This document shows, in pieces, positions 6,429 to 8,950 of a DNA stretch of 8,950 nucleotides (within the stretch, counting starts at the first letter, position 1; every line of letters begins with the position of its first letter). The notes beneath the pieces are model-generated. The model was not told the origin of the DNA. It made no database searches and saw nothing but the letters and a program-made list of their open reading frames with translations. The position numbers and the translations under genes are program-made. Source of the stretch: Hyphomicrobiales bacterium. Its GTDB lineage: Bacteria; Pseudomonadota; Alphaproteobacteria; Rhizobiales; Devosiaceae. The DNA lies in assembly GCA_028290345.1 (NCBI GenBank), contig JAQGKB010000007.1, positions 1 to 8,950 on the forward strand. Direction: 5' to 3'.

Positions 6429-8399
6429 TCAGAAATGGTAGTGATAGCCGGCCCCGACATGGGCGTTGGCGCCGATACCCTGGCCAAAGACGCCCGTGGC
6501 GTAGAGATCGATTGCGGACTTGTCCGAGACGTTCCAGCTCAGGTGCGCACCAAGCTCACCCCAAACCGGATGGTCGAGGCCCGTAGTCAAGGTACCAAAG
6601 CCGAGCGTTGCCACCTTGAGTTCGCTGGCACCGCCGATGGTGGTGCCGACTGCGGCGCGGACGGTCAGATCGACGGATTTGGCGAGCGGGTGAGTCCAGG
6701 CGACACCAAGCTTGCTCACGAGTTGGGTATCGGTGCCCGCAGCCACCGAGGCTGGGAACGGATTGCTGGCCGAGAGACTTTCGGAATAGGCCGCCGTCGA
6801 GAGCCAGCGGCCTCCGAGTTCGCCCGAAAAGGTCAGTTGGTCGCCAGAGTCGAAATCCTTGGTGAGGCCTGCCCGGCCATAGAGCGCAGCCAGTGTGCCC
6901 TGCGTGATGCCGGTGCCGCTGCCGCCCGGATAGGTACGGGTGAGCGAGACATTGCTCAGCAGGTCGAAACTGCCGCCGACCTGGGCAAAGGGCCTGAAAC
7001 CGCCGAATGCCAGATTGGCATCGTAGCGCAAGGCGATGGAGCCCATCAGGCCGTTGCCGATGTCGGCAGTGCCGAAGCTCGATGTGCCGTCGGCGACACC
7101 GCCCGAGACCGACCAACCGTTGCCGATTTCAGCGTGGCCGCGAACGCCGCCGACAACGCTGCCCACCAGACCCAGGGCGCCGATCTGATTACCGTCATTG
7201 CTGCGATCGAGGTCGCCGCTGAGGATGCCGGCATAGGCGTCGTTCTGGATCGCGGCTGCCTGCCGCGCCTTGCCCAGGGTATCGACCGAGGCCTGCTGTT
7301 CGGCTTGGTTTGTCAGCCCGCCGATGCCGTCGGAATAGTAGACGAGGTAGGCCAGGCCGTTGAACGTGTCATTCGCTGCGATATAGTCGCCGTTGGCGGA
7401 AATGCCCATAGCTTCGCTCAATGAGATGCCGGTCATGTTGACCCCGGCATTCAGCATCAGCGTGTTGAGGTCGGACATGGTGCCGTTGGCGTAGCGGAAG
7501 GCATGGCTGAAAAAGTTGCCGGCAAGGGCGCTCGTGCCTACGATCACCGAACCGTCGGCATTGACGGCCCAGGCTGTGCCAGTTGTTCCGCCCAATGACC
7601 CAAGATCGGTTTGGGTGGCAAATCCCGGGCCTGTCCAACTTGTCGGATGCGATACTGTAAAACCGACACCGTCCGCGGTGCCTACAATGGTCGACCCGTC
7701 CGCACTTATGCCCCAGGCTGCGGAAATCAGACCCGTGGTGCCGAGATCCTGGGCGGTGCCGCCCTGCCAATACAACGCATGCTGCTTGGCATCGAAGCCG
7801 TCGCCCCTACCAACGACGATGGTGCCGTCACCAGAGACTCCATTGGCAGAGGCGGTGCCGCCCGGTACGAGAGTGCCCAGGTCGGTGAGGGTGCTCCAGT
7901 TGGGACCGCTCCACTGTACTGCGTGTGAGGTGGTAAATGTGGCCTCGCTATAACCAACGACGATTGAGCCATCGGCGTTGACCGCAGTGGCGCCGTTCCC
8001 CTGGATACCGGTCAAAACCGGGAGATAATAGATATTGCCGCCTTGCAACACGAAGGCGCTGTCGCCGACACCAGCGACAAAATGGTCTCCAACGATGGTA
8101 AAGCCGTCGGCGCTAATTGCGTTGGCCGAAGAAAATTGACCGGTTGCTGGAATGAGCGTCAGAGCGCCAGTCGATGACCACGAGGCTGCCGAGGAACTGT
8201 TACTGTATAGTATGGAAACGCCCACGAGGATCGAGCCATCTCCGCTGATCCCCCGAGTTCGGACGAAGCCGGGGGCGGGTGGGTTCTCCAAAAGGGTAAC
8301 CGCTCCGGGCCCAGCGAGCGCGGTGGCTGTCGACAGGGAAATCATCGCGCTGCTCCCCAACAGCACGAGCGCAATCTGCCTGGACATTGAACGGGGCAT
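6429..8399 (-). CDS. HAF-repeat autotransporter, secreted outer-membrane protein
   Basis: This 656-residue protein is predicted to cross the inner membrane by Sec and insert its own C-terminal beta-barrel in the outer membrane. A signal peptide (1-29, cleaved after ALA) is followed by a passenger of about 330 residues with seven motifs of the form GISADGSTIVG, starting at residues 50, 94, 139, 187, 230, 278 and 332, and with intervening HA-type motifs (HAVQW 159, HALYW 207, HPTSW 251, HAFRY 299). These are extracellular HAF-type repeats. Residues about 363-400 are rich in Ala and Gln and may be the linker helix. The barrel spans about 405-656, with alternating glycine-rich strands and the terminal aromatic residue of outer-membrane proteins (YHYHF). 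The start is supported by AAAGGA five bases upstream; a second ATG at 8387 lacks such a site. The gene converges on patD with a 20-base gap. The ligand or role of the passenger is unknown. Confidence 0.88.
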   Translation of the reverse strand: MPRSMSRQIALVLLGSSAMISLSTATALAGPGAVTLLENPPAPGFVRTRGISGDGSILVGVSILYSNSSSAASWSSTGALTLIPATGQFSSANAISADGFTIVGDHFVAGVGDSAFVLQGGNIYYLPVLTGIQGNGATAVNADGSIVVGYSEATFTTSHAVQWSGPNWSTLTDLGTLVPGGTASANGVSGDGTIVVGRGDGFDAKQHALYWQGGTAQDLGTTGLISAAWGISADGSTIVGTADGVGFTVSHPTSWTGPGFATQTDLGSLGGTTGTAWAVNADGSVIVGTSALAGNFFSHAFRYANGTMSDLNTLMLNAGVNMTGISLSEAMGISANGDYIAANDTFNGLAYLVYYSDGIGGLTNQAEQQASVDTLGKARQAAAIQNDAYAGILSGDLDRSNDGNQIGALGLVGSVVGGVRGHAEIGNGWSVSGGVADGTSSFGTADIGNGLMGSIALRYDANLAFGGFRPFAQVGGSFDLLSNVSLTRTYPGGSGTGITQGTLAALYGRAGLTKDFDSGDQLTFSGELGGRWLSTAAYSESLSASNPFPASVAAGTDTQLVSKLGVAWTHPLAKSVDLTVRAAVGTTIGGASELKVATLGFGTLTTGLDHPVWGELGAHLSWNVSDKSAIDLYATGVFGQGIGANAHVGAGYHYHF

Positions 8400-8560
8400 G
8401 GCAGTCCTTTGGGCGAGAGTCGTATTGCGCTCAAATAGCCATGCCTTCCGACCCCTGTCTTGGGCAGGAAAGCATCAGTATTGTCCTGGATGGTGCTGCA
8501 GCCGAATTTGTGCCGCCTGTCCGATCGCGGCAACAGTGAGCGGTTGTCCCGGCCGCCAGC
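8400..8560. other. Leader/upstream region of the autotransporter, no gene seen
   Basis: The stretch between the autotransporter start and the first terminator carries no ORF with a credible start and ribosome binding site. It must hold the minus-strand promoter of the autotransporter, but I find no clear -35/-10 pair; a TTGCCG with CAAATT 17 bases downstream on the minus strand is the best and is weak. Confidence 0.4.
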
Positions 8561-8607
8561 AAACAAAAAGCCGCTTGCCAGGTTTGGGGGCGCAGGCAAG
8601 CGGCTTT
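8561..8607 (-). terminator. Intrinsic terminator for leftward transcription
   Basis: AAAGCCGCTTGCC (8567-8579) and GGCAAGCGGCTTT (8595-8607) form a perfect 13-base stem with a 15-base loop. Read on the minus strand, the stem runs directly into TTTTTGTTT, the layout of a Rho-independent terminator. On the plus strand only three T residues follow, so it works mainly leftward. No recognisable minus-strand gene ends just in front of it. Confidence 0.8.
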
Positions 8608-8672
8608 GCCGGGATGGTCTAGCCGGCGGCTAAGTAACTGGCAAAGCACGGAATGGTTCCCCGGCAATGGGG

Positions 8673-8713
8673 AAAAAAGGTCGCCCGGGCGACTGGCGGT
8701 GACCCGGGCGACC
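8673..8713 (-). terminator. Second intrinsic terminator for leftward transcription
   Basis: GGTCGCCCGGG (8679-8689) and CCCGGGCGACC (8703-8713) form a perfect 11-base GC-rich stem around a 13-base loop. On the minus strand this is followed at once by six T residues (8678-8673). It is a textbook intrinsic terminator lying about 65 bases upstream, in the minus-strand sense, of the one at 8561-8607. The left arm lies inside a self-complementary 14-mer (8680-8693) that could compete for folding. Confidence 0.82.
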
Positions 8714-8795
8714 CTGTCGTCAGGCGCCGAAGCGGACCAGGAGCCCGCTTCGGCGACAAGAAAAGTCGTTCGCGCGGCGCAGGTTCCGGCGCGCT
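8673..8795 (-). ncRNA. Candidate small RNA ending at the 8673 terminator
   Basis: A leftward transcript ending at the terminator 8673-8713 has no credible protein gene in front of it. Directly upstream on the same strand is a perfect 11-base hairpin, 8725-8735 paired with 8745-8755, whose nine-base loop reads GCTCCTGGT on the minus strand and so exposes CUCCU, complementary to ribosome binding sites. A weaker GCGCG/CGCGC hairpin lies at 8772-8794. Stacked GC-rich hairpins, an anti-Shine-Dalgarno loop and a terminator are typical of alphaproteobacterial trans-acting small RNAs, but I recognise no named family. The 5' end is a guess, because no clear minus-strand promoter was found; the AT-rich stretch at 8870-8910 could supply one (CATAAT on the minus strand at 8885-8880). 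It could also be the trailing end of something not recognised. Confidence 0.3.
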
Positions 8796-8869
8796 GCGGC
8801 ACTGTATGGAAGCGTACCTTGAGCGCGAGTTTACGCATGTCTCACGGCGCCAGCGCAGCCGTTTCCAGC

Positions 8870-8901
8870 TTGACACCTGATTATGACGTTATAACCTATT
8901 T
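8870..8901 (+). promoter_or_regulatory. Candidate promoter with operator-like palindrome for the gene starting at 8947
   Basis: In an AT-rich island, TTGACA (8870-8875) is a perfect -35 element. Possible -10 elements are TATAAC (8890-8895, spacer 14, too short) and CTATTT (8896-8901, spacer 20, long as in MerR-type promoters). Between them TTATGACGTTATAA (8881-8894) is palindromic except for one base pair, which would suit a dimeric regulator. The downstream gene start at 8947 makes a plus-strand promoter here likely; its exact boxes and regulator are uncertain. Confidence 0.4.
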
Positions 8902-8946
8902 CCACTAAAAGAGGTGAAGCGGGGATCTCCCGCCATGGAGGGAAAA

Positions 8947-8950
8947 ATGA
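8947..8950 (+). CDS. Start of a plus-strand gene cut by the window edge
   Basis: An ATG at 8947-8949 follows GGAGGG (8937-8942) with a four-base spacer, and a promoter-like region lies about 50 bases upstream. A small hairpin (GCGGG 8919-8923 with CCCGC 8929-8933) sits just before the ribosome binding site. An ATG at 8935 is in the same frame but has no well-spaced site. Only the first codon is inside the window, so the product cannot be named. Confidence 0.45.

Noticed and set aside
6210..7424. Plus-strand 404-codon ORF over the patD end and the autotransporter
   Set aside because: It is antisense to, or out of frame with, two well-supported genes, has no ribosome binding site, and its translation has no recognisable motif. 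Long shadow ORFs are expected at this GC content.
8431..8838. Minus-strand 135-codon ORF
   Set aside because: It reads through both intrinsic terminators and into the autotransporter leader, and shows no motif.
8619..8876. Minus-strand 85-codon ORF ending just before the 8561-8607 terminator
   Set aside because: Its position is tempting, but it starts at a GTG without a ribosome binding site, reads through the other terminator at 8673-8713, and has an unremarkable composition.
8653..8880. Plus-strand ORFs of 75 and 100 codons in the right-hand gap
   Set aside because: They cover hairpins and the promoter-like region, lack ribosome binding sites, and their translations are arginine-rich noise.
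8561..8900. tRNA, SRP RNA or tmRNA in the structured gap
   Set aside because: No cloverleaf with a TTCGANNC loop, no GGAAGGAAGCAGCC-like SRP motif and no tmRNA tag-peptide signature could be found on either strand.

Overview
The window is GC-rich and reads as chromosomal DNA of an alphaproteobacterium, probably Hyphomicrobiales (Bradyrhizobium- or Devosia-like). The pointers are the palindromic repeats built on CATCCT/TGAGG...CGCGCCTCG and on CCCTCCCC/GGGGAGGG, which I know from genomes of that order, and the HAF-repeat autotransporter. The genus is an inference and cannot be fixed from this sequence alone.

Layout. Positions 1-572 (+) hold the C-terminal two thirds of a LysR-type regulator cut by the window edge. 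Positions 705-6408 (+) hold a five-gene operon matching, gene by gene and in order, Escherichia coli ydcS-ydcT-ydcU-ydcV-patD (ydcW): a periplasmic polyamine-type binding protein, the ABC ATPase, two inner-membrane permeases and gamma-aminobutyraldehyde dehydrogenase. ydcT, ydcU and ydcV overlap by 4 and 11 bases. The two long gaps inside the operon (ydcS-ydcT and ydcV-patD) each contain a pair of palindromic repeats in inverted orientation. Positions 6429-8399 (-) hold a convergent gene for a secreted outer-membrane autotransporter with seven HAF-type repeats. Positions 8400-8946 have no gene I can support, but carry two strong minus-strand intrinsic terminators, further hairpins and an AT-rich promoter-like stretch, followed by the start codon of a plus-strand gene at 8947.

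How the genes work together. The transporter would bring putrescine or a related polyamine into the cell. PatD would oxidise the 4-aminobutanal formed by a putrescine aminotransferase (not in this window) to 4-aminobutyrate, linking uptake to use as carbon and nitrogen source. The LysR protein is a plausible regulator by position only. The autotransporter is unrelated in function as far as can be seen.

The main operon is a known system, not a new one. The least explained part is the structured non-coding stretch 8561-8900, where two terminators face left with no recognisable gene in front of them; a small RNA is the simplest reading but is unproven.
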